A DNA stretch of 64,000 bases, from the NCBI GenBank assembly GCA_964649825.1, contig CAZYQW010000094.1, forward strand, positions 1 through 64,000, written 5' to 3'. The notes below the pieces were generated by a model that saw only the letters and a program-made list of their open reading frames with translations, was not told the origin of the DNA and did not search any database. Every line of letters starts with the position of its first letter. Positions within the stretch are counted from its first letter, which is position 1. Positions 56,214-64,000 of the stretch are shown here, piece after piece. This stretch comes from CAZYQW01 sp964649825 (GTDB lineage: Bacteria > Planctomycetota > B15-G4 > JADJEK01). A program made the translations under genes and the position numbers.

Positions 56214-58501
56214 TGTCGATCCAGACGTCCCTTCCACCGCGACGGGGGATGCGCGTGGCGTGCGTGCTCGGCGCGATCCTGTTCGGGTCGGACCGGGTCG
56301 ATGCGCGCGGCGACGGCGACTCCCGCGAGGCGGCCCGCGCGCGGCACGAGCAGTACTCCCGGACCCGTGTGACCGGTCGAGTGCTCGACGCGAGCGGGGC
56401 GCCGGCGCCCGGCGTGCGGCTCAGCACGTTCTGGAGTTTTCGCGCGGGCGTGCCGGAGCCGAAGTCTCCGGCGACGACGGCCGAGGACGGCTGGTTCGAC
56501 GCGAGGTTCGACACCTGGTTCGATCCGTTCGCGTTGGTCGCGTACTCGACCGATGGGTCGTCGTCCGGTCTGGTGGTCGTCGACAAGGACGCCTCGAACG
56601 ACCTGACGATCCGCCTCGCACCCACGGTACGCGTTCGCGGTCGCGTGACCTGCGCCGAGCTCGCCTCGACGCCCGAGTGGATCAACAGCTACTGGATGCA
56701 AGCCGGCGACTTCGTCATCGAGAGCGAGTCGACGGACGGGAGCATCGACGTGCGCCTCGCGCCGGGGACCTGGCACTGGGAGGTCTACGACGAGACGATC
56801 TCCACCGTCGGCGATCGCGTCGATCTGGACGGCGGCTCCGGCCTCGAGGTCGACCTCGGCGAGATCGACCTTCCCGCGACGTTCATTCGCAGACACCGAG
56901 GCAAGGTGCTCCCGGAGTGGACGGTCACCGAGGCGCGTGGCCTCCCGCCCGGCCGCACGCGGCTCGAGGACTTCCGTGGAAGGTGGATCGTGCTCGAGTT
57001 CTGGGGTCACTGGTGAGGCCCATGCGTGGGCGGCAGTTTGCCGCGCTGGATCAGGTTCTTCGACGAGCATAAGAGCGACCGCTTCGAGATCCTGACGTTC
57101 CATGACGCCTCGGTGCAGAGCCTCGATGAGATGGATCGGAAGCTCGACCGGGGCATCCGCGAGATGAGTTGGGACGGCCGCGACCTGCCGTTCCCGATCC
57201 TCCATGACCGGACCGGCACGACGATCCGCCAGTTCGGAGTGCGCGCCTTTCCGACCACGCTGCTGATCGACCCGGACGGGCGCCTCGTCGGAACGATCGA
57301 CAGCCGCCGTCCGTTCCGCGCGTGGACCGACCTGGCCGCCTTGGATCGCCCCGCCGCCGATCGCGCGTTCCTCGCGGCGTTGTTCGCGAGCCTCGACGAA
57401 TCGACCGCCGCGGGCGCCGGCGGAGCGGAGCCCAAGACCGAGGAGGCCCCGGACGCGCAGGAGGCGCGGGTGACGCAGGACGCGCAGGCGACGCAGGAGG
57501 CGCAGGCGACGAACAAATCGTGGAGGGAGGCGGTCGTGCCGTGGGAAGCGGCTCGCGACGCGATTTCACGCCAGCCGCGCTACGGCGGTCTCGACCTGCC
57601 GCCGCAGCCAGGTCTGGTGCCCCTCGGCGCGGATCCGGCCTCCGGCCTGTGGGAGTTCGGCTGCCGCGGCAGCGGGCGGATTCCGCGGCGGCGTGCCGAC
57701 GACGGCCGACTCGAGCTGAGCGGCACCACGGCGATCGTCTTGGTCCTGATTCCGGGCGGTTCCTTCCGGATGGGGGCGCAGTCTTCCGATCCGGGCGCTC
57801 CCGGCTACGACCCCGCGGCGGAACCGTGCGAGGCCCCGCCGCACCCGGTGTCGATCGAGCCGTTCTTCCTTTCGAAGTACGAGATGACGCAAGCGCAGTG
57901 GGAGGCGGTGACCGGCGAGAACCCGAGTCGCTACGCGGCCGGGAGAAAGGGCGGCGGCCGGACGGTCTCCCGCCGCAACCCGGTCGAGCAGGTCGCCTGG
58001 GGGGAGGCGGAGCAGACGCTCGGCCGACTCGAGCTCGCGCTCCCCACCGAGGCGCAGTGGGAGTACGCCGCGAGAGCAGGGACGACGACGGCGTGGTGGA
58101 CGGGGGATTCGTTGGACGGGTTGGACCGCGCCGGCAACGTCGCGGACGCGTATCTCAAGGCGCACGGCGGCGAGACCAAGTGGACCTACGACGAGCAGCT
58201 CCTCGACGGGCAGGCGCTGCACGCTCCGGTCGGCCTCTACCGGCCGAATCCTTTCGGGCTCCACGACACGATCGGCAACGTGTGGGAGTGGTGTCGCGAC
58301 CCGTTCGTCGCGTATGACTCGGTGGCCGCGAGCCCGGGCGACGGAGCTCGAGCCGGGTCGAGCTCCGAGGGCCGCGTCGGCCGCGGCGGTTCGTTCCAGA
58401 GCCCCGCCGACGCGGCGCGCTCCTCGCGCCGGTTCCATCGTGAGCCGGACTACCGCAAGGGGAACCTCGGCGTTCGGCCGGCGCGCACGATTCGTCGCTG
58501 A
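56210..58501 (+). CDS. Probable selenoprotein: CarboxypepD-reg / TlpA-like (UGPC) / FGE-sulfatase fusion
   Basis: Two same-frame open stretches join across TGA at 57014-57016 as residue 269: W-U-G-P-C272, the thioredoxin motif with selenocysteine in the first cysteine place. GGC, CCA, TGC and GTG follow in frame. AAGGA lies 5 bases before the ATG. Domains: signal peptide (about 1-33), carboxypeptidase-regulatory-like beta domain (about 50-130), TlpA-type thioredoxin (about 240-400; cis-proline P348 in AFPTTLLIDPDG), an Ala/Gln/Glu linker with QEA/TQDA repeats (about 402-440), and an FGE-sulfatase domain (about 515-763; PGGSFRMG, PTEAQWEYAARAG, GNVWEWCRDPF, GRGGSFQS). Probably a periplasmic redox protein. 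Alternatives are a sequencing error (TGC read as TGA) or two separate genes. Nothing else of the selenocysteine machinery is in the window. Confidence 0.72.
57030..57044 (+). promoter_or_regulatory. Candidate bacterial SECIS hairpin
   Basis: GCGGCA pairs with TGCCGC around the loop GTT, beginning 14 bases after the TGA; the loop G at 57036 is 20 bases beyond it. A bacterial SECIS is expected as a short stem with G in the first two loop positions 16-37 bases after UGA. In this GC-rich genome short hairpins are common, so it supports but does not prove selenocysteine. Confidence 0.5.
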
Positions 58502-58838
58502 CGGAGCGAAGACCGCGGGAGGCGCGTTCCGCCTCGCGCCATCCAAGCCCGTGATCCCGCTTGGACCGGAAACCGGCGGCGGGACGAGCGAACCTGCGGG
58601 GGACGGTTCCCCGCGTGGTCGAGATGCAGAGCGAGGGAGGCGCGGCCGGGGCGATGCATGGTTCGTTGCAGGCCGGCGCATCGACCACGACGTTCACGGC
58701 GTCGCCATGCTCCCGACGCCGCCTCGTACGAGCGCGCGAACTTCGATGACGGTGATCACGTCCTGGTCGCGCGAGCGGACTTGACGAAGTCGCGAGGCTC
58801 GAACCTCGGAACGTCGCCGCGGGCGACGCGAGAGCCGG
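58502..58838. other. Intergenic region after the selenoprotein gene
   Basis: 337 bases between two convergent genes. A GAGGCG/CGCCTC hairpin near 58520 may act as a terminator but lacks a T-run. No gene is recognised. Confidence 0.35.
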
Positions 58839-61163
58839 TCACTCCTCCTGCGCGAAGCGGGACTGGATCGCCTCGAACCGTTCGATCTGCGCCGCGGTGA
58901 GGACGGCGCCGCTCGACTTCGACCGGGCGATCGCGTCGAGCGCGCCCTCTGGATCGTTCGCCGCGACGTGCAGGTCGACGAGGCGGCTCCAGAGGCCGCC
59001 CTCCCGCGGGCGCCACGCGAGGAGCAGCTCCAGCAGCGGAACGATCTCGTCCGTGTCCCTGCGGAGGATCACGCGGACGTCGAACAGCACGATCGCCAGC
59101 GCCGGGTGCCGGGGCGCTGCCGCTCGCGCTCGGGCCAGCTCGCGTTCGACCTCGGCCAGGCCGTCGGCGCTCCGGCTGGAGCGCGCGCGGTGAACGGCGA
59201 GCTTGCCGCGGAGGTACGCGTTCCGCACGTCGTTCGGGTGGAGGGCATGGTTCTGCCCGAGCGCGTGGAACACGTCCCGGTTCAGGGCGACGAACGGATC
59301 GATCGGATCGCCCGGTCTCGCGCCGTACCGCTCCGTCGCGGCGACCAGCTCGAACGCGAAGGAGATGAGGTTCTCGTCGCGGTGCGGCGATGAGTCGCCG
59401 GTCGCGCGATGGAACGCCTCGCGCGCGGCGTCGACGTCGCCGGTCCGCAGGAGTCGAGTCGCGTGGTGGAGGGCGCGATTGCAAAGCAGCGCGGGCACGT
59501 CGACCGTGGCGATCAGCCCGGCGGCGAGGGCGAGCGCGACGACGCCGCGCCCCGTCCCGACCTGGAAGCCGCTCGACCCCTCGCTCGGCGAGGTCGTGCT
59601 CCGGTCGACGTACGCGAGGAGGAGGAAGGAGACGATCAAGGACGACGGGTCCTGAAAGACCAGGCAATCGTTCGCGAGCCGCTGCGCGGTGGCCGCGACG
59701 ACGAACACGGCGAGGGCTCGCGCCGCGCGCCCCGCGCGTACGACGACGACGATCGGCCCGAGGATCATCGCGAGGTACGCGAGCAGCCCGACGACGCCCT
59801 GCTCGGCGAGAGTGTTCAGGATGACGTTGTGCGCGTCGTCGCTCCACGGCTCGTCCCAGGCGTGCCGGCCCGCGTCCGGCTCGAGGAAGCGGTTGTACGC
59901 GTAGAAGTAGTTGTTCGGGCCGACTCCGATCAACGGCCGTTCCTGGAACGCGCGCAGCGCGATCGTCCACTTCAGCACGCGCGTCTCCGCCGTCTTCCTG
60001 GTCACCGCGACGCGGCCGAAGCGCCGCACGCCGGGAATCCGGTACGCGATCGACTCGACGCGTCGAAGGCGGTCGAGGCGGTTCTCGAGGGCGCGATCGC
60101 GACGGATCTCGCGCCCCGGGTCCGCGGCCGCGAGATGGCGGTCCGTCACGCGGCCGAGCGCCGCCTCCGTGACCGGACCGAGCGCGTATCCGGTCTCGCC
60201 GCGGAACCGCTCCAGCTCGGTCGCGAGTCGGGTGCGATTCTCTCCCCCGGACCTTACGGCCGCGGCCAGCGCGTCGAGCGGCACGTCCCGTTCGGCGCCG
60301 AAGCGCGCCACCAGGTCGGCGCGCTCCTGATCGAGCGCCTCCTCGATGCGCAGGATCCTCCCCTCGAGCCCGAGCAGCAAGACCATGCTCGCGGCGCCGG
60401 CGGTCGCCCCCGCGAGCAACGCGATCCCGAGGAGGCGGCGAACCCTCGACCCGCGCCCGGCGGCGACGAACGCGCCCGCGGCGAACACGAAGAGTCCGAG
60501 CGCGAGCGCGAGCATGCCGCCGCGCGATTCGCTCAGGAGGACGGCGACGACCGCGAGCGCGCCGCCCGCCGCGGCGGTCAGCCGTGCGACGAACGCGCGT
60601 GCCGACACGAACAGATGGAGCGCGATCAACGCGCCGGTCCCCGCGAATCCACCGAGGTAGGCGGGGCTGCCGAGCGTCGAACCGACCCGCGGGTCGTCTT
60701 GATTGGCGAGAAGCTCGCCGTTGACCTTCTGCAGGATCGCGATCACCGCCGCGGTCGCGCCGACGAGCACGATCCCGAACAGCATGCGTCGCCACTCCCG
60801 CTCGTTCCGGAGCGCCGCCGCCGCCACGATGAAGAGCACGACGTAGTAGGACGACGTGAGCAGGCCGAGCATGCGCTCGCTCGTGTCGAGGACGCTGCGG
60901 CGCGGATCCTCGCCGCACACGGTCGAGAGCGCGAGGCTTGCCAGGTACGCGAGGACGGCGCCGAGGATCCACGTCGGCCGTACTCGCACGCCGTGCTGCC
61001 GTGCGGCCGCCACCAGGAAGAGCGCGCCGATCATCGCGACGAGCGCGCGAAACGCGACGACCTTGGTGACCACGAACGGAAAGACGAGCGTCCCCGGCGC
61101 GGCCAACAGGGGGACCAGCAGCACGAGTCCGAGCAGGACGTGGATCAGGCGCAGGACGTTCAT
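58839..61163 (-). CDS. O-antigen ligase-like (Wzy/WaaL) membrane protein
   Basis: 774 residues from the ATG starting MNVLRLIHVLLGL; upstream sequence in the same frame is the dispersed repeat and not part of the gene. About 10-12 membrane helices. The hallmark large periplasmic loop contains RAFQERPLIGVGPNNYFYAYNRF and HNVILNTLAEQGVVGLLAYL, close to the O-antigen ligase/polymerase signature. The last ~230 residues are soluble and TPR-like (REAFHRATGDSSPHRDE, LAEVERELARARAAAP). It ligates or polymerises surface polysaccharide; no other cluster gene is nearby. Confidence 0.85.
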   Translation of the reverse strand: MNVLRLIHVLLGLVLLVPLLAAPGTLVFPFVVTKVVAFRALVAMIGALFLVAAARQHGVRVRPTWILGAVLAYLASLALSTVCGEDPRRSVLDTSERMLGLLTSSYYVVLFIVAAAALRNEREWRRMLFGIVLVGATAAVIAILQKVNGELLANQDDPRVGSTLGSPAYLGGFAGTGALIALHLFVSARAFVARLTAAAGGALAVVAVLLSESRGGMLALALGLFVFAAGAFVAAGRGSRVRRLLGIALLAGATAGAASMVLLLGLEGRILRIEEALDQERADLVARFGAERDVPLDALAAAVRSGGENRTRLATELERFRGETGYALGPVTEAALGRVTDRHLAAADPGREIRRDRALENRLDRLRRVESIAYRIPGVRRFGRVAVTRKTAETRVLKWTIALRAFQERPLIGVGPNNYFYAYNRFLEPDAGRHAWDEPWSDDAHNVILNTLAEQGVVGLLAYLAMILGPIVVVVRAGRAARALAVFVVAATAQRLANDCLVFQDPSSLIVSFLLLAYVDRSTTSPSEGSSGFQVGTGRGVVALALAAGLIATVDVPALLCNRALHHATRLLRTGDVDAAREAFHRATGDSSPHRDENLISFAFELVAATERYGARPGDPIDPFVALNRDVFHALGQNHALHPNDVRNAYLRGKLAVHRARSSRSADGLAEVERELARARAAAPRHPALAIVLFDVRVILRRDTDEIVPLLELLLAWRPREGGLWSRLVDLHVAANDPEGALDAIARSKSSGAVLTAAQIERFEAIQSRFAQEE

Positions 61164-61517
61164 CGAGAGCACGAGGCCGGGCGTCGTCGCGGCCGGTTCA
61201 AAGGCCCGGGGAAGAATAACTTCCCGTTTCGTGCGGCCCTCTACGCGCTGGTCGTCGCGCCTTGCCGGGAACGGAGATGCCTCGCCCAAGACAGGAACTT
61301 ATCGTTGCGCCGACCCTAGCACGGCGAGGGCGCGCGATCGACGTCGTCCCGCGCGGTCAACGTTCCGATTGGTGCGATCCCGGCCGCCGTCCCGCCGCGG
61401 CCGGTGATCGGACCACCCGTTGCCGATCTCGTTGCTAATCTCATAGCGGTTGGATCGACGTCGCCGTGAGAACGAGGCCACGAACGCGCCGCAGCCGGCG
61501 GCGAGGAGATTGGAAGC
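61164..61517. other. Intergenic region with repeat copy C
   Basis: 354 bases between divergent genes. Apart from the repeat I see no regulatory site or small gene. Confidence 0.4.
61207..61290 (-). repeat. Dispersed repeat, copy C (inverted, partial)
   Basis: On the minus strand it starts CTTGGGCGAGGCATC, continues to GGCAAGGCGCGACGAC, and so matches copy B for about 44 bases with two mismatches. The rest diverges and ends in a hairpin GGGAAG-AATAA-CTTCCC at 61209-61225. It sits just upstream of the ligase gene's start. Confidence 0.75.
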
Positions 61518-62192
61518 ATGCTCGCACCGCAGCCGAGCGCACCCCGACTTCCCTTCCGCGATCGCGTCACGGCCGGCGACGAGCTCGCGTCTGCTCTGAC
61601 TCGGTTCCGGGGCCAGCCGAGCCCGATCGTGCTCGGGTTGCCGCGTGGTGGAGTGCCGGTCGCCGACCGGGTGGCTCGCGCGCTCGGCGCGCCGCTCGAC
61701 GTCATGATCGTCCGCAAGCTGGGCGTGCCGGGCTGCGAGGAGCTCGCGATGGGAGCGATCGCGAGCGGCGGAACGCGGGTGCTGAACGCCGGCGTCGTGG
61801 CGGAGCTCGGGGTGTCGAACGACGCCGTCGAGGCGGTGGCCGCGCGCGAGGAGATCGAGCTCCGTCGGCGCGAGAGGGTCTACCGGGGGAACCGGCCGTA
61901 TCCGTCGCTCGCCGGACGGACGGTGATCCTCGTCGATGACGGTCTCGCGACCGGCGCGACGATGCGCGCGGCGGTCCGCGCGGTGCGGTCGCAAGGCGCG
62001 GCCCGCGTCGTCGCCGCCGTTCCGGTCGGAGCCGCGGAGAGCCTCGCCGACCTGTCCTCCGACGTGGACGAAGTGGTCTGCCTTGCGACCCCCGAGCCGT
62101 TCGGCGCGATCGGCCGGTTCTACCGCGAGTTCGACGCGGTGTCCGACGCCGAGGTGACGCGGGTCCTGACGTTCCACGCGACGGCCGAGTGA
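61518..62192 (+). CDS. Phosphoribosyltransferase-like protein
   Basis: 224 residues with a type I PRTase fold. The PRPP loop VILVDDGLATGATM is at 136-149, PLPRGGVPVA-like GLPRGGVPVADRVA at 40-53, and DVMIVRKLGVPGCEELAMGAI follows. This branch resembles standalone phosphoribosyltransferases often annotated beside esterases or dienelactone hydrolases; the base it handles is unknown. No ribosome binding site is clear. Confidence 0.88.
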   Translation: MLAPQPSAPRLPFRDRVTAGDELASALTRFRGQPSPIVLGLPRGGVPVADRVARALGAPLDVMIVRKLGVPGCEELAMGAIASGGTRVLNAGVVAELGVSNDAVEAVAAREEIELRRRERVYRGNRPYPSLAGRTVILVDDGLATGATMRAAVRAVRSQGAARVVAAVPVGAAESLADLSSDVDEVVCLATPEPFGAIGRFYREFDAVSDAEVTRVLTFHATAE

Positions 62193-62235
62193 CGCCGGCC
62201 GGCGGACGCGCGCGCACCGGTGCGAGCGGCGCCCG

Positions 62236-62757
62236 TCAGCGCTTCGACGGCTCGAGGCGGATGGACTCGATCTCGTGCGGGGCAAGCGTCCGCTCGTGGC
62301 CGGCCTCGTCGCGGACGCGCGGCGCGTGCCCGTCCGCACCGACGAGCACGAACCGGCTCGAGCTCCGTCCGTCGACCGGAGTCCTCCACGCCACGCGGAC
62401 CGCCTCGCCCCGGAAGCGATCGAAGTGACGGGCGGTCGTCAGCAGCCGGCGCTCGCCGGGTGAGTCGAACTCGATCGAGAACGTGCCCGGGTCGACGTCG
62501 GCGTCGCGCAGTCCTTTGCGGATGCCGCGGACCAGCGAAGTGAGCAGTTGGGTGTCGACCGGTCTTGCCTCGCGATCGATCACGACTCGCAGGACCCGGT
62601 GCTCCGTGAGGCTCAGCTCGAGGATCTCGGCGTCGCCATCGGCCACTGCCTGCTGGACGATCTCCTCGACGAGGCGGCGCGGCGGGGCCGGAGCGTTGCC
62701 GCCGGGACGGAGGGACTTCTTGCGGATCGGGCGTCGACGGCGGTCGTTCGGTTTCAT
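62236..62757 (-). CDS. rimP: Ribosome maturation factor RimP
   Basis: 173 residues with a basic N-terminal tail. The RimP fold is seen in RRLVEEIVQQAVADGDAEILEL, LRVVIDREARPVD, and the key block FSIEFDSPGERRLLTTARHFDRFRGEAVRV, equivalent to the EVSSPGLDRPL...HF.RFIG block in E. coli. It helps 30S subunit maturation. In most bacteria it heads the nusA-infB operon; here it is alone between a phosphoribosyltransferase and a transporter. Confidence 0.8.
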   Translation of the reverse strand: MKPNDRRRRPIRKKSLRPGGNAPAPPRRLVEEIVQQAVADGDAEILELSLTEHRVLRVVIDREARPVDTQLLTSLVRGIRKGLRDADVDPGTFSIEFDSPGERRLLTTARHFDRFRGEAVRVAWRTPVDGRSSSRFVLVGADGHAPRVRDEAGHERTLAPHEIESIRLEPSKR

Positions 62758-62920
62758 GGGCGGCGGGGTTGGTTCCGGCGGGCGACGTTGCGTCGTTCGA
62801 TGGAATCGCAGGGGTTCCCGTCGGACATCGCGCGCTCCGTCGTTCCCGGCCCGGGGTTTCGGGCTCGAATCCGCGGATCATACCTTTCCGGAGCGGCCTC
62901 GCGCTCCTACGCTCCGGCCA

Positions 62921-64000
62921 ATGCTCGCGCGGATCGCCACCGGCCTCAGTCGCTTTTCGTCGCGTTGGGTTCCCGACGCGTGGATCATCGCGGTCCTGTT
63001 GACCGTCTTCACGGCCGGGCTCGCGATCGCCGTCACCGATTCAGGGCCGGTCGACGTGGTGCGTCATTGGGGCGACGGGTTCTGGAAGCTCCTCGAGTTC
63101 GCGATGCAGATGAGCCTGATCATCATGACCGGCTACGTCGTCTCGACGGCGCCGCTGATCCAGCGAATGCTCGAGCGGGCGGCCGGTCTCGCGAAGTCCC
63201 CGCGCGGCGCGGTCGCGCTGATGGCGGTCGTGTCGCTCGTGCTCGGGTGGCTCAACTGGGGCCTCTCCATCGCGGCGTCCGCGGTCTTCGTGAGACACGT
63301 GGCGCGGCGCCAACCCGGCGTCGACTATCGACTGCTGGTCTGCGCGGCCTACTTCGGCGTCGCGACCATCTGGCACGCGGGGCTCTCCGGATCGGCGCCG
63401 CTCAGCGTGGCGACCGCGGGGCATCCGTTCGTCGAGACGATGGGCGTGATCCCGATCTCCGAGAGCGTGTTCCATCCGTTCAACCTCGGCTTGTCGCTCG
63501 TCGTGCTCGTCGTCATGCCGCTCCTCGTGTTCGCGCTCCACCCGCCGCCCGAGGACGCGGTGAGGGTCGACCCGCGAAGCATCGAGGTCGACGCGGCGCC
63601 GAGTGCGCCGGCCGCGGGGCGGTCCCCCGCGCGATGGATCGAGGAGTCGCCGATCATCAACTGGACGATCGCGGCGGCCGCGTTCGCGTGGCTCGGCCTC
63701 GAGTTTCATGCGAAGGGGGTCGACGCGCTCAACCTCAACGTCGTCAACTTCACCTTCCTCGCGATCGCGGTGCTGCTCCACCGCAACCCGTCGTCGTTCC
63801 TCGGAGCGGCGTCCGACTCGGGGCGCTTCATCTGGGGGATCGCGATCCAGTTTCCGTTCTACGCGGGGATCCTCGGCATCCTGAGCCAGAGCGGGCTCTC
63901 GGTCTGGATCTCCGAACGGTTCCAGTCGCTCGCGACGCCGGGGACCTACCCGGCGTTCGTGCTGGTCTATTCGGGGTTCCTGAACTACATCGTCCCGTCG
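62921..64000 (+). CDS. Short-chain fatty acid transporter AtoE-type (5' part)
   Basis: The first 360 codons are present; the gene runs off the window. It shows multiple membrane helices and strong AtoE-family segments: LSRFSSRWVPDAWIIAVLLTV, SLIIMTGYVVSTAPLIQRML, LGWLNWGLSIAASAVFVRHV, GVATIWHAGLSGSAPLSVAT and IQFPFYAGILGI. It should import short-chain fatty acids or similar carboxylates. TACGCT lies 7 bases before the ATG and there is no ribosome binding site, so the transcript may be leaderless. Confidence 0.9.
   Translation, partial: MLARIATGLSRFSSRWVPDAWIIAVLLTVFTAGLAIAVTDSGPVDVVRHWGDGFWKLLEFAMQMSLIIMTGYVVSTAPLIQRMLERAAGLAKSPRGAVALMAVVSLVLGWLNWGLSIAASAVFVRHVARRQPGVDYRLLVCAAYFGVATIWHAGLSGSAPLSVATAGHPFVETMGVIPISESVFHPFNLGLSLVVLVVMPLLVFALHPPPEDAVRVDPRSIEVDAAPSAPAAGRSPARWIEESPIINWTIAAAAFAWLGLEFHAKGVDALNLNVVNFTFLAIAVLLHRNPSSFLGAASDSGRFIWGIAIQFPFYAGILGILSQSGLSVWISERFQSLATPGTYPAFVLVYSGFLNYIVPS

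Noticed and set aside
62840..62880. A tRNA-like TTCGGGCTCGAATCC end
   Set aside because: No anticodon arm or D arm could be fitted upstream; no tRNA was found anywhere in the window.

Overview
The window is high-GC bacterial DNA with densely packed genes on both strands. No rRNA, tRNA, CRISPR array, integrase or complete insertion sequence was seen. The gene set suggests a Planctomycetota-like, probably uncultured, bacterium. This is inferred from the Ser/Thr kinase-TPR protein, the ECF sigma factor coupled to an anti-sigma/von Willebrand protein, the large secreted proteins with LamG, PKD and FG-GAP domains and a lineage-style C-terminal module, the FGE-sulfatase fusion, and the dispersed rsmH and rimP genes. 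No marker gene is present to prove it.

Layout. 0.2-9.3 kb: kinase-TPR, a methyltransferase, a secreted helical protein and a 1277-residue secreted sugar-dehydrogenase-like protein. 9.4-10.2 kb: wreckage of a TetR/RND efflux locus. 10.2-13.3 kb: a redoxin/haem c/copper-monooxygenase fusion and a prolidase. 13.4-16.4 kb: an SOS island (imuA-like, lexA, SPL-like radical SAM) in which all three genes carry a GTTC-N7-GTTC (GAAC-N7-GAAC) operator. 16.4-23.5 kb: Ca/Na antiporter, sigma/anti-sigma-vWA operon, esterase and membrane proteins. 23.5-27.9 kb: a repeat-bearing intergenic region, hrpB, doxX and an orphan terminator. 27.9-33.1 kb: a secreted M28 peptidase and Fur-type-box-controlled feoAB. 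33.1-45.3 kb: three paralogous B12-binding radical SAM proteins interleaved with cstA, rsmH and an FG-GAP protein, then hflKC. 45.5-54.7 kb: a Tat-exported aminotransferase with a Rieske protein, small envelope proteins, a GT-C mannosyltransferase-like protein, Mrp-DUF971 and GTP-type PEP carboxykinase. 55.0-58.5 kb: a catalytically degenerate serine-hydrolase homologue translationally coupled to a probable selenoprotein. 58.8-64.0 kb: O-antigen-ligase-like protein, phosphoribosyltransferase, rimP and the 5' part of an AtoE-type transporter that runs off the window.

The main discovery candidate is at 56.2-58.5 kb. Two same-frame open stretches are separated by one TGA exactly where a TlpA-like thioredoxin motif WCGPC needs its first cysteine, giving W-U-G-P-C. 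A 6-bp hairpin with G as its first loop base lies 14-28 nt past the TGA, as expected for a bacterial SECIS. The full product would be a secreted carboxypeptidase-regulatory/thioredoxin/FGE-sulfatase fusion of about 763 residues. Second is the SOS island: the ImuA-like protein appears to carry the C-terminal tail module of ImuB although no imuB or dnaE2 gene is present. Third is a dispersed ~56-bp repeat found at three places.
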